Shown here: one piece after another, positions 1 through 8,150 of the stretch
How positions within the stretch are numbered: the stretch's first letter is position 1
Layout of the letters: the number at the start of each line of letters is the position of its first letter
Made by a program: the position numbers and the translations under genes
Notes under the pieces: model-generated
Database searches by the model: none
What the model was told of the DNA's origin: nothing
The model's input: the letters and a program-made list of their open reading frames with translations, nothing else
NCBI RefSeq assembly: GCF_000719775.1
Contig: NZ_JOHR01000006.1
Coordinates: 248,001 to 312,000, forward strand
DNA length: 64,000 bases
Direction: 5' to 3'
Origin: Streptomyces sp. NRRL F-5135
GTDB lineage: Bacteria; Actinomycetota; Actinomycetes; Streptomycetales; Streptomycetaceae

Positions 1-836
1 ACGGCCGGTCGTGCACCGAGTGCGTCGGGTCGGCGGCGTCGCTGCCCGCCGTCCGGCACGGCTGCTACCGGAACTCCCGCCTCGCGACGGTGCCGCTCGC
101 CGTCGGCCTGACGGTCAACCGGCGGCGGTGGTGGTCCGGCGTGGAGCGGTTCTTCTGCATCTCCGCGGCGCAGCGCGACATCCTGGTGCGGTCCGGCATG
201 CCGGCCGACCGGCTGGTGGTGAAGCACAACTTCGTGCCGGAGCCCGGCACCCGTCGAGCGGGCGCCGGCGAGCACCTGCTCTTCCTCGGCCGGCTCGCGG
301 AGGCCAAAGGAGTGCGGCTGCTCATGGCCGCGTGGGACGAGATCGCGGCGGACGGCGGTGTCGGCGTACCGCTCGTGCTCGCCGGCGCGGGGCCGCTGGA
401 GGGCGAGGTGACCGCCTGGGCGGCGGGCCGGGACGACGTGCGGTACGTCGGCCTGTACGACCCGGCCCAGTGCCGGCGGGCCGTCGCGCGGTCGGTCGCC
501 GTGGTGGCTCCTTCCACGGCCCGGGAGACGTTCGGCCTGGTGGTCGCCGAGGCGATGGCGGCGGGGGTCCCGGCCGTCGCCGCCGGTCACGGCGCCTTCG
601 TGGAACTCGTCGAGGACGGGGTGACCGGGCTGCTGCACCGGCCTGGCGAGCCCGCCTCGCTCGCGTCCCGCGTGCGCCGGATCGTGACCGAGGGGGCCCG
701 CAACCGGGAGATGGGCGAGGCGGCCCGGCGCCGTTACGAGCAGTACTTCAGCCCGGCCGTCGGCCTGGAGCGCCTGGAGGACGAGTACCGCTCCGCGATC
801 GCGGGTCGGACGGAATCAATGGGGGGCAGTAAATGA
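1..836 (+). CDS. GT-B fold glycosyltransferase (GT4-like), 5' partial
   Basis: Retaining glycosyltransferase that would add a sugar from a nucleotide donor to a lipid-linked glycan at the inner membrane face. The frame is open from the first base: it shows CTEC and then HGCYRNSRLA before any start codon, so the gene begins outside the window and only about 277 residues are seen. The C-terminal Rossmann half is intact, with LFLGRLAEAKG followed by the donor-binding segment ETFGLVVAEAMAAGVPAVA near bases 525-590. The early Cys pair and the RNS motif are typical of actinobacterial GT4 enzymes of exopolysaccharide loci. The TGA at 834-836 overlaps the next ATG (ATGA), so this is the upstream part of the glycan operon. 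Sugar and acceptor cannot be told from sequence. Confidence 0.88.
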   Translation, partial: GRSCTECVGSAASLPAVRHGCYRNSRLATVPLAVGLTVNRRRWWSGVERFFCISAAQRDILVRSGMPADRLVVKHNFVPEPGTRRAGAGEHLLFLGRLAEAKGVRLLMAAWDEIAADGGVGVPLVLAGAGPLEGEVTAWAAGRDDVRYVGLYDPAQCRRAVARSVAVVAPSTARETFGLVVAEAMAAGVPAVAAGHGAFVELVEDGVTGLLHRPGEPASLASRVRRIVTEGARNREMGEAARRRYEQYFSPAVGLERLEDEYRSAIAGRTESMGGSK

Positions 837-2083
837 CACGATGCCGACTCTGCGGCTCGGCGGCGCTGGCGAGCGTCGTCGATCTCGGGGCGACGCCACC
901 GTGCGAGAGCTTTCTCGCCGCGGACCAACTGGATCAACCGGAGCCCGCGTACCCGCTGCACCTGCGGGTCTGCACCGACTGCTGGCTGGCCCAGATACCT
1001 CCGCTGATCACACCGGAGGAGACGTTCACGCAGTACGCGTACTTCTCCTCCTACTCCACCTCCTGGGTGGAGCACGCGCGCACGTTCGTCGCCGACGCCG
1101 TACAGCGCCTCGCTCTCGGCCCCGACGCCTTCGTGGTCGAGGTCGCGAGCAACGACGGGTACCTGCTGAGGCACGTGGTGGACCGGGGGATCCGCTGCCT
1201 CGGCATCGAGCCGTCGGTGAACGTCGGCGCCGCGGCGCGGGAGGCGGGGGTGCCCACGCTCACGGAGTTCCTGTCCCCGGACACCGGCTCGCGCGTCCGC
1301 GCCGAGCACGGCCCGGCGGACCTGGTCGTGGCCAACAACGTGTACGCGCACATCCCCGACGTGGTCGGGTTCACCCAGGGCCTGCGTGCCCTGGTCGCCG
1401 ACGACGGCTGGGTCTCCATCGAGGTGCAGCACCTGCTGACCCTGATCGAGGAGAACCAGTACGACACGATCTACCACGAGCACTTCCAGTACTACACGGT
1501 CGCGTCCGCCATCCGGGCGCTCGAGAGCGGCGGACTCGCGCTCGTGGACGTCGAGTTGCTGCCCACGCACGGCGGTTCCGTCCGGCTGTGGGCCCGGCCC
1601 GCGGAGGTGGCCGGCGATCCGAGCCACCGTGTGGCCGACGTACTGGCCCGGGAGAAGGCCGCCGGACTGCTGGAGCTGTCGGGGTACAGCGAGTTCTCCG
1701 CCCGGGTGGCCACGGTGCGCCGGGACCTGCTGCGGTTCCTCATCGAGGCGGCCGAGCGCGGCGAGACGGTCGTCGGCTACGGCGCCCCGGGCAAGGGCAA
1801 CACCCTGCTCAACCACTGCGGCATCCGGCCCGACCTGCTCCCGTACACCGTCGACCGCAACCCGTACAAGCACGGCAGGTTCACCCCGGGCACCCGCATC
1901 CCGATCCTGCCGCCCGAGCGGATAGCCGCCGACCGGCCGGACTACGTCCTGGTCCTCCCGTGGAACCTGCGGGCCGAGCTGGTCGAGCAACTGTCCTTCA
2001 TCCACGACTGGGGCGGCCGGCTGGTCTTTCCCATTCCGGAACTGAGCATTGTCGAGGTCGCGCCGAAAGAGGTCACAGCATGA
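833..2083 (+). CDS. SAM-dependent sugar C-methyltransferase
   Basis: Class I methyltransferase of the family that C-methylates nucleotide-linked 4-keto sugars (NovU/TylCIII type). The 416-residue protein has the usual three parts: an N-terminal zinc-binding module (CRLCG at residues 4-8 and CTDCWLAQ near 48), a central Rossmann domain with the SAM motif VEVASNDGYLL near residues 102-112, and the C-terminal domain with GYGAPGKGNTLLNHCG near 314. The HEHFQYYT segment is also characteristic of the family. Start and stop overlap both neighbours by 4 bp. Its substrate is probably a CDP- or dTDP-deoxy-ketosugar made with help from the next gene; this is inferred from context. Confidence 0.87.
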   Translation: MTRCRLCGSAALASVVDLGATPPCESFLAADQLDQPEPAYPLHLRVCTDCWLAQIPPLITPEETFTQYAYFSSYSTSWVEHARTFVADAVQRLALGPDAFVVEVASNDGYLLRHVVDRGIRCLGIEPSVNVGAAAREAGVPTLTEFLSPDTGSRVRAEHGPADLVVANNVYAHIPDVVGFTQGLRALVADDGWVSIEVQHLLTLIEENQYDTIYHEHFQYYTVASAIRALESGGLALVDVELLPTHGGSVRLWARPAEVAGDPSHRVADVLAREKAAGLLELSGYSEFSARVATVRRDLLRFLIEAAERGETVVGYGAPGKGNTLLNHCGIRPDLLPYTVDRNPYKHGRFTPGTRIPILPPERIAADRPDYVLVLPWNLRAELVEQLSFIHDWGGRLVFPIPELSIVEVAPKEVTA

Positions 2084-2886
2084 AGGTCGTTCTGTTCTGC
2101 GGCGGCTACGGGATGCGGATGCGGAGCGGTGCCGCGGACGACATGCCCAAGCCGATGGCGATGGTCGGACCGCGACCGCTGATCTGGCACGTGATGCGCT
2201 ACTACGCGCACTTCGGGCACCGGGAGTTCATCCTGTGCCTCGGCTACGGGGCGCACCACATCAAGGACTTCTTCCTCAACTACGAGGAGACGACGTCCAA
2301 CGACTTCGTGCTGCGGGGCGGGCGGACCGAGCTGCTGTCCACGGACATCTCGGACTGGACGATCACGTTCGCGCAGACCGGCATCGAGTCACCGATCGGG
2401 GAGCGGCTGCGCCGGGTGCGGCACCACCTGGACGGCGACGAGATGTTCCTCGCCAACTACGCCGACGTGCTCACCGACGCCCCGCTGGACGTGATGATCG
2501 ACCGGTTCGCCCGGCGCGACGCCGGTGCGTCGATGATGGTGGTGCCGCCGCAGTCCTCGTTCCACTGCGTGGACCTGGGCGAGGACGGCCTGGTGGGCGG
2601 CATCACCGCGGTGAGCGACCTGCCGCTGTGGGAGAACGGCGGCTACTTCGTGCTCCGCCGGGAAGTCTTCGACCACATACCGGAGAACGGGGACCTGGTC
2701 GCCGACGGCTGCGCCCAACTGGCCAAGCGGGGGCGGCTGGTGGCGCATCGGCACCGCGGCTTCTGGAAGCCGACCGACACCGTGAAGGAGCGGGCCGCGC
2801 TCGACGCCGCGTACGCCCGGGGCGACCGCCCGTGGGCCGTGTGGGAACGGGACGGCGCGGGGGCGACCGCCGGAGCGAGCGCGTGA
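2080..2886 (+). CDS. rfbF: Glucose-1-phosphate cytidylyltransferase
   Basis: Makes CDP-glucose from CTP and glucose 1-phosphate, the entry step to CDP-linked deoxysugars. The 268-residue protein is close to the RfbF family length. It opens with the nucleotidyltransferase signature VVLFCGGYGMRMR and then MPKPMAMVGPRPLIWHVMRY, and contains HHIKDFFLNY, an ANYADVLTD metal-site region and GFWKPTDTVKE near the C-terminus, all typical of RfbF rather than RmlA. ATGA overlap upstream, GTGA overlap downstream. The usual partner, CDP-glucose 4,6-dehydratase (RfbG), is not in the window; it may lie further upstream, or the epimerase at 3534 may act in its place. Confidence 0.9.
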   Translation: MKVVLFCGGYGMRMRSGAADDMPKPMAMVGPRPLIWHVMRYYAHFGHREFILCLGYGAHHIKDFFLNYEETTSNDFVLRGGRTELLSTDISDWTITFAQTGIESPIGERLRRVRHHLDGDEMFLANYADVLTDAPLDVMIDRFARRDAGASMMVVPPQSSFHCVDLGEDGLVGGITAVSDLPLWENGGYFVLRREVFDHIPENGDLVADGCAQLAKRGRLVAHRHRGFWKPTDTVKERAALDAAYARGDRPWAVWERDGAGATAGASA

Positions 2887-3530
2887 TCCGCCTCGGTGCC
2901 GGGCCCCTGGAGCGGATCGTCGCGGTGGGCGCGCACTGCGACGACATCGCCATCGGAGCCGGCGGCACGCTGCTGACGCTGTGCCTCGCGCGGCCGGGTG
3001 TCCGTGTCGACGCGCTGGTGCTCTCCGGCGGCGGCGGTGAGCGCGAGCGGGAGGAGCGGGCCGCGCTCACCGCCTTCTGCCCGGGCGCCGACCTGCGGCT
3101 GACCGTGCTCAAGCTGCCGGACGGCCGGCTGCCCACGCACTGGGACGAGGCCAAGGCCGCGGTCGAGGAACTGCGGGCGCGGACGGAGCCGGATCTCGTG
3201 CTGGCGCCGCGCACCGATGACGCGCACCAGGATCACCGCGGCCTGGCGAAGCTGATACCCACCGCGTTCCGCGACCACCTCGTGCTCGGCTACGAGATCG
3301 TCAAGTGGGACGGCGACCTCGGCCGTCCGGCGGCGTACCAGCCGCTGCCGCCCGAGATCGCCGAACAGAAGGCGCGGCTGCTGCAGGAGCACTACCCCTC
3401 GCAGCGGCACCGGCCCTGGTACGACCGGGAGGCCTTCCTCGGTCTGGCGCGGATCCGCGGCATCGAATGCCACGCGCGCTACGCCGAGGCGTTCGCCGTC
3501 ACCAAACTAACTCTCGACCTGGGGGAATGA
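2883..3530 (+). CDS. PIG-L family deacetylase (LmbE-like)
   Basis: Zinc-dependent N-deacetylase fold (215 aa). The metal and catalytic motif is AHCDDIAIGAGGTL near residues 19-32 (consensus AHPDDE; here HCDD) and the second zinc ligand sits in DDAHQDHRG near residue 114. GTG start overlaps the preceding stop (GTGA). In glycan loci such enzymes remove acetyl groups from N-acetylated sugars. Here it sits between a CDP-sugar synthase and an epimerase, so an acylated nucleotide sugar or glycan intermediate is the likely substrate. The change of the usual Pro to Cys in the first motif is a small oddity. Confidence 0.85.
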   Translation: MIRLGAGPLERIVAVGAHCDDIAIGAGGTLLTLCLARPGVRVDALVLSGGGGEREREERAALTAFCPGADLRLTVLKLPDGRLPTHWDEAKAAVEELRARTEPDLVLAPRTDDAHQDHRGLAKLIPTAFRDHLVLGYEIVKWDGDLGRPAAYQPLPPEIAEQKARLLQEHYPSQRHRPWYDREAFLGLARIRGIECHARYAEAFAVTKLTLDLGE

Positions 3531-3533
3531 ACC

Positions 3534-4559
3534 TTGCGCGTACTGCTCACCGGGCACCAGGGCTACCTGGGCACCGTGATGGCCCCGGTCCTCACGGCCG
3601 CCGGACACGATGTCGTCGGACTCGACTCCGGCCTGTTCGCCGACTGCGTCCTCGGCCCGGCGCCCGCGGACCCTCCGGGACCGCCGGTGGACCTGCGTGA
3701 CATCACGGCCGACCACGTGGCCGGGGTGGACGCCGTGATCCATCTGGCCGCCCTGTCCAACGACCCGCTGGGATCGCTGGCCCCGGAACTCACCTACGAC
3801 ATCAACCACCACGCGTCCGTACGCCTGGCCCGACTGGCCCGCGACGCCGGAGTGCGGCGCTTCCTGTACGCGTCCACCTGCTCCGTCTACGGCGCCGCCG
3901 GCGGCGACGGCCTCGTGACCGAGGACGCGCCACTGCGCCCGGTGACGCCGTACGCGGAGTCCAAGGTGCGGGTGGAGGACGACCTGCACGCGCTGGCCGA
4001 CGGCGACTTCAGCCCGGTGTACATGCGCAACGCCACCGCGTTCGGCTACTCGCCCCGGCTGCGCGCCGACATCGTGCTGAACAACCTGGTGGGTCACGCG
4101 CTGCTGTCCGGCGAGGTCCTGGTGCTCTCCGACGGCACCCCCTGGCGCCCGCTGGTGCACGCCGCCGACATCGCACGGGCGTTCACGGCAGCGTTGACCG
4201 CGCCACGCGAAGCGGTGCACGACCGGGCGTTCAACATCGGCAGCGAGACCAACAACGTCACGGTCGCGGAGATCGCCGAGCAGGTCGCCGAGGCGGTGCC
4301 CGGCGCGAAGGTGGTGATCACCGGGGAGACCGGGGCGGATCCGCGGTCGTACCGGGTGGACTTCTCCCGGATCCGCGCCGCGATACCCGGCTTCGACTGC
4401 GAGTGGACGGTGAAGCGGGGCGCGCTCGAACTCGCCGACGCGTACCGCAAGTTCGGCCTGACCCGGGAGGACTTCGAGCGACGCTTCACCCGGCTCGCCG
4501 TGCTGCGCGCGGCGTCCGACGCCGGCGCCGTCGACGACACCCTGCGGTGGCGCCGGTGA
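3534..4559 (+). CDS. NAD-dependent epimerase/dehydratase
   Basis: Extended short-chain dehydrogenase of the nucleotide-sugar type (341 aa). TTG start, 3 bp after the previous stop. It shows the NAD-binding motif LLTGHQGYLG (residues 4-13), AAHLAALSND-like strand 4 (IHLAALSND), the catalytic serine-threonine stretch YASTCSVYG and the catalytic YAESK near residue 143. Likely epimerises, reduces or dehydrates the nucleotide sugar made by RfbF. Its stop overlaps the next GTG by 4 bp. Exact stereochemistry cannot be read from sequence. Confidence 0.87.
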   Translation: MRVLLTGHQGYLGTVMAPVLTAAGHDVVGLDSGLFADCVLGPAPADPPGPPVDLRDITADHVAGVDAVIHLAALSNDPLGSLAPELTYDINHHASVRLARLARDAGVRRFLYASTCSVYGAAGGDGLVTEDAPLRPVTPYAESKVRVEDDLHALADGDFSPVYMRNATAFGYSPRLRADIVLNNLVGHALLSGEVLVLSDGTPWRPLVHAADIARAFTAALTAPREAVHDRAFNIGSETNNVTVAEIAEQVAEAVPGAKVVITGETGADPRSYRVDFSRIRAAIPGFDCEWTVKRGALELADAYRKFGLTREDFERRFTRLAVLRAASDAGAVDDTLRWRR

Positions 4560-5896
4560 CCGAGGTCGGCGAGGAGATGCACGCGCTGGTGGAGCGGCTG
4601 TACCCGCTGTGCCGGAGCATCACCGGCGACGGTGTGCGCGCCACCCTGGACATCGTCGGCGAGTACGTCCCGCTACGGGTGCACGAGGTGCCGACGGGCA
4701 CCCAGGTGCTCGACTGGACGGTCCCGCAGGAGTGGAACATCCGGGACGCGTACATCGCCGACGCCGCCGGCCGCCGGGTCGTCGACTTCGCCGCGTCCAG
4801 TCTGCACGTGCTCGGCTACAGCGTGCCGGTGTCGGCGACCATGCCGCTGGCCGAGCTGCGCGAACACCTGCACACGCTGCCGGACCACCCGTCCTGGGTG
4901 CCGTACCGCACCAGCTACTACAAGCCGGAATGGGGGTTCTGCCTGGCCCAGGAGACCCTGGACGCGCTGCCGGACGGCGAGTACGAGGTGTGTATCGACT
5001 CCACCCTCGCCGACGGCCACCTCACCTACGCCGAGCACGTGGTCCCCGGGCAGGTCGCCGACGAGGTGATCGTCTCCTGCCACGTCTGCCACCCGTCGCT
5101 GGCCAACGACAACCTGGCCGGCATCGCGGTGGCGACGTTCCTGGCCCGGGCGCTGGCGGAGCGGACGCCGTACTACACCTACCGGTTCATTTTCGCGCCC
5201 GGCACCATCGGGGCGATCACCTGGCTGGCCCGCAACGCGGATCGGGTGAACGGGGTGTCTCCCGCTCCGGGGGCGCCCCCCGGCCGAAGGCCGGGGGAAG
5301 AGCCGAGAGCTCGGGGAAAGGTCGAGCACGGCCTCGTGCTGGCCTGCGCCGGCGACCCGGGGCAGCTGACGTACAAGCAGAGCAGGCGCGGCGACGCGGA
5401 GATCGACCGGGTGATGCGGCACGTGCTGGCCGCGTCCGAACGCCCGCACCGCGTCACCGAGTTCACTCCGTACGGCTACGACGAGCGGCAGTTCTGCTCG
5501 CCCGGGTTCGATCTCGGCGTGGGCTCGCTCAGCCGGACCCCGTACGCCGGTTACCCCGAGTATCACACCTCGGCGGACAACCTGGACCTCGTCTCCCCGG
5601 AGGCGATGGCGGACACCCTCTCCGTCTGCCGCGAGGCGTTCGCCGTCCTCGACCGCAACCGGCGGTACGTCAACCTCAGCCCCTACGGCGAACCGCAGCT
5701 GGGCCGCCGGGGGTTGTACGACGCGCTCGGCGGCCGCAGCGACACCAAGCAGGCCCAGATGGCCATGCTCTGGGTGCTCAGCCTCTCCGACGGCGAGCAC
5801 GGCCTGCTGGACGTCGCCGAGCGGTCCGGGCTGCCGTTCGACGCCGTCGCCGCCGCGGCCGACGCCCTGGTCGCTGCCGGGCTGATCAAGGCATGA
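4556..5896 (+). CDS. DUF4910/DUF2172 aminopeptidase-like protein with in-frame insertion
   Basis: Member of the peptidase-fold family often found in bacterial polysaccharide loci; its reaction there is not established. Residues 1-230 carry the family blocks LYPLCRSITGDGVR, WNIRDAYI and SYYKPEWGFC. The zinc-peptidase-like motifs SCHVCHPSLANDNL near residue 178 and the later EYHTSADNLDLV are intact, followed by a C-terminal winged-helix-like segment (LSDGEHGLLDVAERSGL). Between NADRVNG and KVEHGLVL about 23 Pro/Gly/Arg-rich residues are added by a palindromic repeat (5262-5325) that keeps the frame. GTG start overlaps the upstream stop. Confidence 0.8.
   Translation: MTEVGEEMHALVERLYPLCRSITGDGVRATLDIVGEYVPLRVHEVPTGTQVLDWTVPQEWNIRDAYIADAAGRRVVDFAASSLHVLGYSVPVSATMPLAELREHLHTLPDHPSWVPYRTSYYKPEWGFCLAQETLDALPDGEYEVCIDSTLADGHLTYAEHVVPGQVADEVIVSCHVCHPSLANDNLAGIAVATFLARALAERTPYYTYRFIFAPGTIGAITWLARNADRVNGVSPAPGAPPGRRPGEEPRARGKVEHGLVLACAGDPGQLTYKQSRRGDAEIDRVMRHVLAASERPHRVTEFTPYGYDERQFCSPGFDLGVGSLSRTPYAGYPEYHTSADNLDLVSPEAMADTLSVCREAFAVLDRNRRYVNLSPYGEPQLGRRGLYDALGGRSDTKQAQMAMLWVLSLSDGEHGLLDVAERSGLPFDAVAAAADALVAAGLIKA
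5262..5325 (+). repeat. REP-like palindromic element inside a coding sequence
   Basis: Contains a perfect 9-bp hairpin (CCCCCGGCC at 5277-5285, GAA loop, GGCCGGGGG at 5289-5297) and a second small palindrome CCGAGAGCTCGG at 5302-5313. It encodes low-complexity Pro/Gly/Arg residues in the middle of an otherwise conserved peptidase-like domain. Such GC-rich palindromes are common as dispersed repeats between Streptomyces genes; here the copy sits in frame inside a gene. Confidence 0.6.
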
Positions 5897-7197
5897 CGCC
5901 GATGACCACCGAGGGGGAGACGACGACACCGGCGCCGCCGGCGGGATCCGCCCGGCGGGCCCTCGCGGGCCGGCTGTCCTGGGGACTGGCCGACCAGGCG
6001 GCCTCCAGCCTGTCCAACTTCGTGGTGGGGATCTACGTGGCCCGCTCGCTGGGGCTGGCCGCGTTCGGCGTGTTCAGCCTGGCCTGGGTGACCTACGGCG
6101 TGGTGCTCAGCGTCGCCCGCGGCCTTGCCACCGACCCGCTCGTGGTGCGCTTCAGCGGCGTGCCGGACGCGTCCTGGCGCGGGGCGGTGGCCCGGTCGTC
6201 GGGTACCTCGCTCGGCGTCGGCGCCGCCGTCGGCGCGGCGTGTCTGGCGGTCGGGCTCGCTCTCGGCGGGAGTGTGGGGCCCGCGTTCGCCTGCCTCGGC
6301 GTCCTGCTGCCGGGGCTGCTGCTGCAGGACGCCTGGCGGTACGCGTTCTTCGCGGCCGGCACCGGGCGGAAGGCGTTCGTCAACGACCTGGTGTGGGGCG
6401 TCGCGCTCGTCCCCGCCATGCTGGTGGCGGCCCGTGTGGGCAGCGTCGCCGCGTATCTGCTCGCCTGGGGCGGGTCCGCCGCGGTGGCCGCGGTGTACGG
6501 CTGCGTCCAGTCCGGCATCCGGCCCCGGCCGGCCGGGGTCCGCGCGTGGCTTCGCGACCACCGCGACCTCGGCTACCGGTACCTGGCCGAGAACGTCGGC
6601 GTCAGCGGCGCGAGCCAGCTGCGGGCGTACGGGCTCGGCGCGATCGTCGGGGTCGGCGCGGTGGGTGTGGTCCGGGGCGCCGAGCTGCTCCTCGGCCCGT
6701 TCCTGGCGCTGCTGATGGGTCTCTCGCTGGTCACCGTCGCGGAGGCGGCACGGGTACTGCGGCGGACCCCGCACCGCCTCGGCAGGTTCTGCCTCCTGCT
6801 GGGCGGCGGGCAGGCCGTCGCCGCGCTGCTCTGGGGCGCGGCGCTGCTGCTGATGCCGGACCGGCTCGGCGCGCTCGTGCTCGGCGACGTCTGGGGCTCC
6901 GCCTCGGCGCTCATCGTGCCGGTCACCCTCGGCGTCGCCGGCGCCGGCCTCGGCACCGGGGCGGCGGCCGGGCTGCGCGCGCTCGCCGCGGCCCGGCGCA
7001 GCCTGCGCAGCCAGCTGTTCGCCTCCGCCTGTTACGTCATCGGCGGGCTCGGCGGGGCGGCCGTGGCCGGCACGGCCGGCTCGGCCTGGGGCGTCGCCGC
7101 CGCGACCGTCACCGCCTCCGCCGTGTGGTGGCTGCAGCTGCGGTCCGCCCTGCGCGAGCGCCGCCAGAACCCCATTCCCGAAGTGAGGACGTCATGA
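5893..7197 (+). CDS. Polysaccharide flippase-like membrane protein (MOP/Wzx type)
   Basis: Integral membrane protein of 434 aa with about 12-14 hydrophobic segments rich in Ala, Gly, Val and Leu, starting with LSWGLADQAASSLSNFVVG, a typical first helix of the Wzx/MATE-like oligosaccharide flippases. Probably moves the lipid-linked repeat unit, or the finished glycan precursor, across the membrane. ATG at 5893 overlaps the previous stop; a second ATG at 5902 is possible. ATGA overlap with the next glycosyltransferase. Function is from topology and operon context, as flippase sequences are poorly conserved. Confidence 0.75.
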   Translation: MTPMTTEGETTTPAPPAGSARRALAGRLSWGLADQAASSLSNFVVGIYVARSLGLAAFGVFSLAWVTYGVVLSVARGLATDPLVVRFSGVPDASWRGAVARSSGTSLGVGAAVGAACLAVGLALGGSVGPAFACLGVLLPGLLLQDAWRYAFFAAGTGRKAFVNDLVWGVALVPAMLVAARVGSVAAYLLAWGGSAAVAAVYGCVQSGIRPRPAGVRAWLRDHRDLGYRYLAENVGVSGASQLRAYGLGAIVGVGAVGVVRGAELLLGPFLALLMGLSLVTVAEAARVLRRTPHRLGRFCLLLGGGQAVAALLWGAALLLMPDRLGALVLGDVWGSASALIVPVTLGVAGAGLGTGAAAGLRALAAARRSLRSQLFASACYVIGGLGGAAVAGTAGSAWGVAAATVTASAVWWLQLRSALRERRQNPIPEVRTS

Positions 7198-8150
7198 CCG
7201 CGCAACCCCGGCTGAGCATCGGCCTGCCCGTGTACAACGGCGAGGAGTACCTCGCCGAGTCGCTCGACGCCCTGCTCGGCCAGACCTACGAGGACTTCGA
7301 GCTGGTCATCTCCGACAACGCCTCGACCGACGGGACGCGGGACATCTGCCGCGAGTACGCCGCGCGGGACGCGCGCGTCCGGTACATCCGGCTGCCGGAG
7401 AACATCGGCGCCGCGCCGAACCACAACTACGTGTTCACCGAGTGCCGCGGCGAGCTGTTCAAGTGGGCCTCGCACGACGACCTGTACGCCCGCGACCTGC
7501 TGCGGCGCTGCGTCCAGGCGCTGGACGAGCGGCCGGAGGTGATCCTCGCGCACGCCGACCAGGCGGTCATCGACGGCGACGGCCGGGTGAAGGTCCCGTA
7601 CGAGTACGGTCTCGCCACCGGCTCGCCGAGCGCGCCCGAGCGCTTCCGCAGCATGCTGTTCGAGCCCGGCGGCGACGACTTCTACGGGGTCATGCGGGCC
7701 GACGTGCTGCGCCGGGTGCGGCCGCACGACAGCTACCACCACGCGGACCGCACGTTCGTCGCCGAGATCGGCCTGCACGGGCCCTTCCACCAGGTGCCGG
7801 AGCTGCTGTACTTCCGCCGCGACCACCCCACCCGGGCCGAGCGGGCGAACCCCGGCAAGCGCTCCCGGTGCGTCAACCTCGACCCGCGCCGGGCAGGCCC
7901 GCTGCACCCGACGCCGCGGCTGCTCGCCGAGTACGTCTGGGGCTTCGTCTCGGCGATCCGGCGGGCGCCGTTGTCCCCGGCCGACCGGCGCGCGTGCTAC
8001 CGCCACCTGGCCGCGTGGCTGACCAGCCGGGCCCGGCCGGGCGCCGGCGAGCGGGTCGAGGACCGTGCCCCGGTCGACCCGGCCGAGCTCACCGTCTCCG
8101 TCGACGCCCTCGTCGCCGGCCGTGGCGGCCGTGCGGGGGGGCCGGCATGA
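7194..8150 (+). CDS. Family 2 glycosyltransferase
   Basis: Inverting GT-A enzyme (318 aa). The N-terminal donor domain shows LSIGLPVYNGEEYLAESLD, then SDNASTDGTRDIC and the metal-binding region FKWASHDDLYA near residue 90, and a later HHADRTFVAEIG acceptor-side segment. Adds one sugar to the growing unit on the cytoplasmic face. ATGA overlap on both sides. The C-terminal 50 residues are Arg/Ala-rich and not obviously conserved. Confidence 0.87.
   Translation: MTAQPRLSIGLPVYNGEEYLAESLDALLGQTYEDFELVISDNASTDGTRDICREYAARDARVRYIRLPENIGAAPNHNYVFTECRGELFKWASHDDLYARDLLRRCVQALDERPEVILAHADQAVIDGDGRVKVPYEYGLATGSPSAPERFRSMLFEPGGDDFYGVMRADVLRRVRPHDSYHHADRTFVAEIGLHGPFHQVPELLYFRRDHPTRAERANPGKRSRCVNLDPRRAGPLHPTPRLLAEYVWGFVSAIRRAPLSPADRRACYRHLAAWLTSRARPGAGERVEDRAPVDPAELTVSVDALVAGRGGRAGGPA

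Noticed and set aside
734..2005. Long minus-strand frame antisense to the methyltransferase gene, and similar long antisense frames throughout
   Set aside because: High-GC DNA gives long shadow frames; these lack family motifs and credible starts, while the opposite strand has clear domains.
4609..5892. Upstream extension of the flippase frame through the peptidase gene
   Set aside because: It is the shadow frame of the DUF4910 gene; the real start is ATG 5893 at the ATGA overlap.
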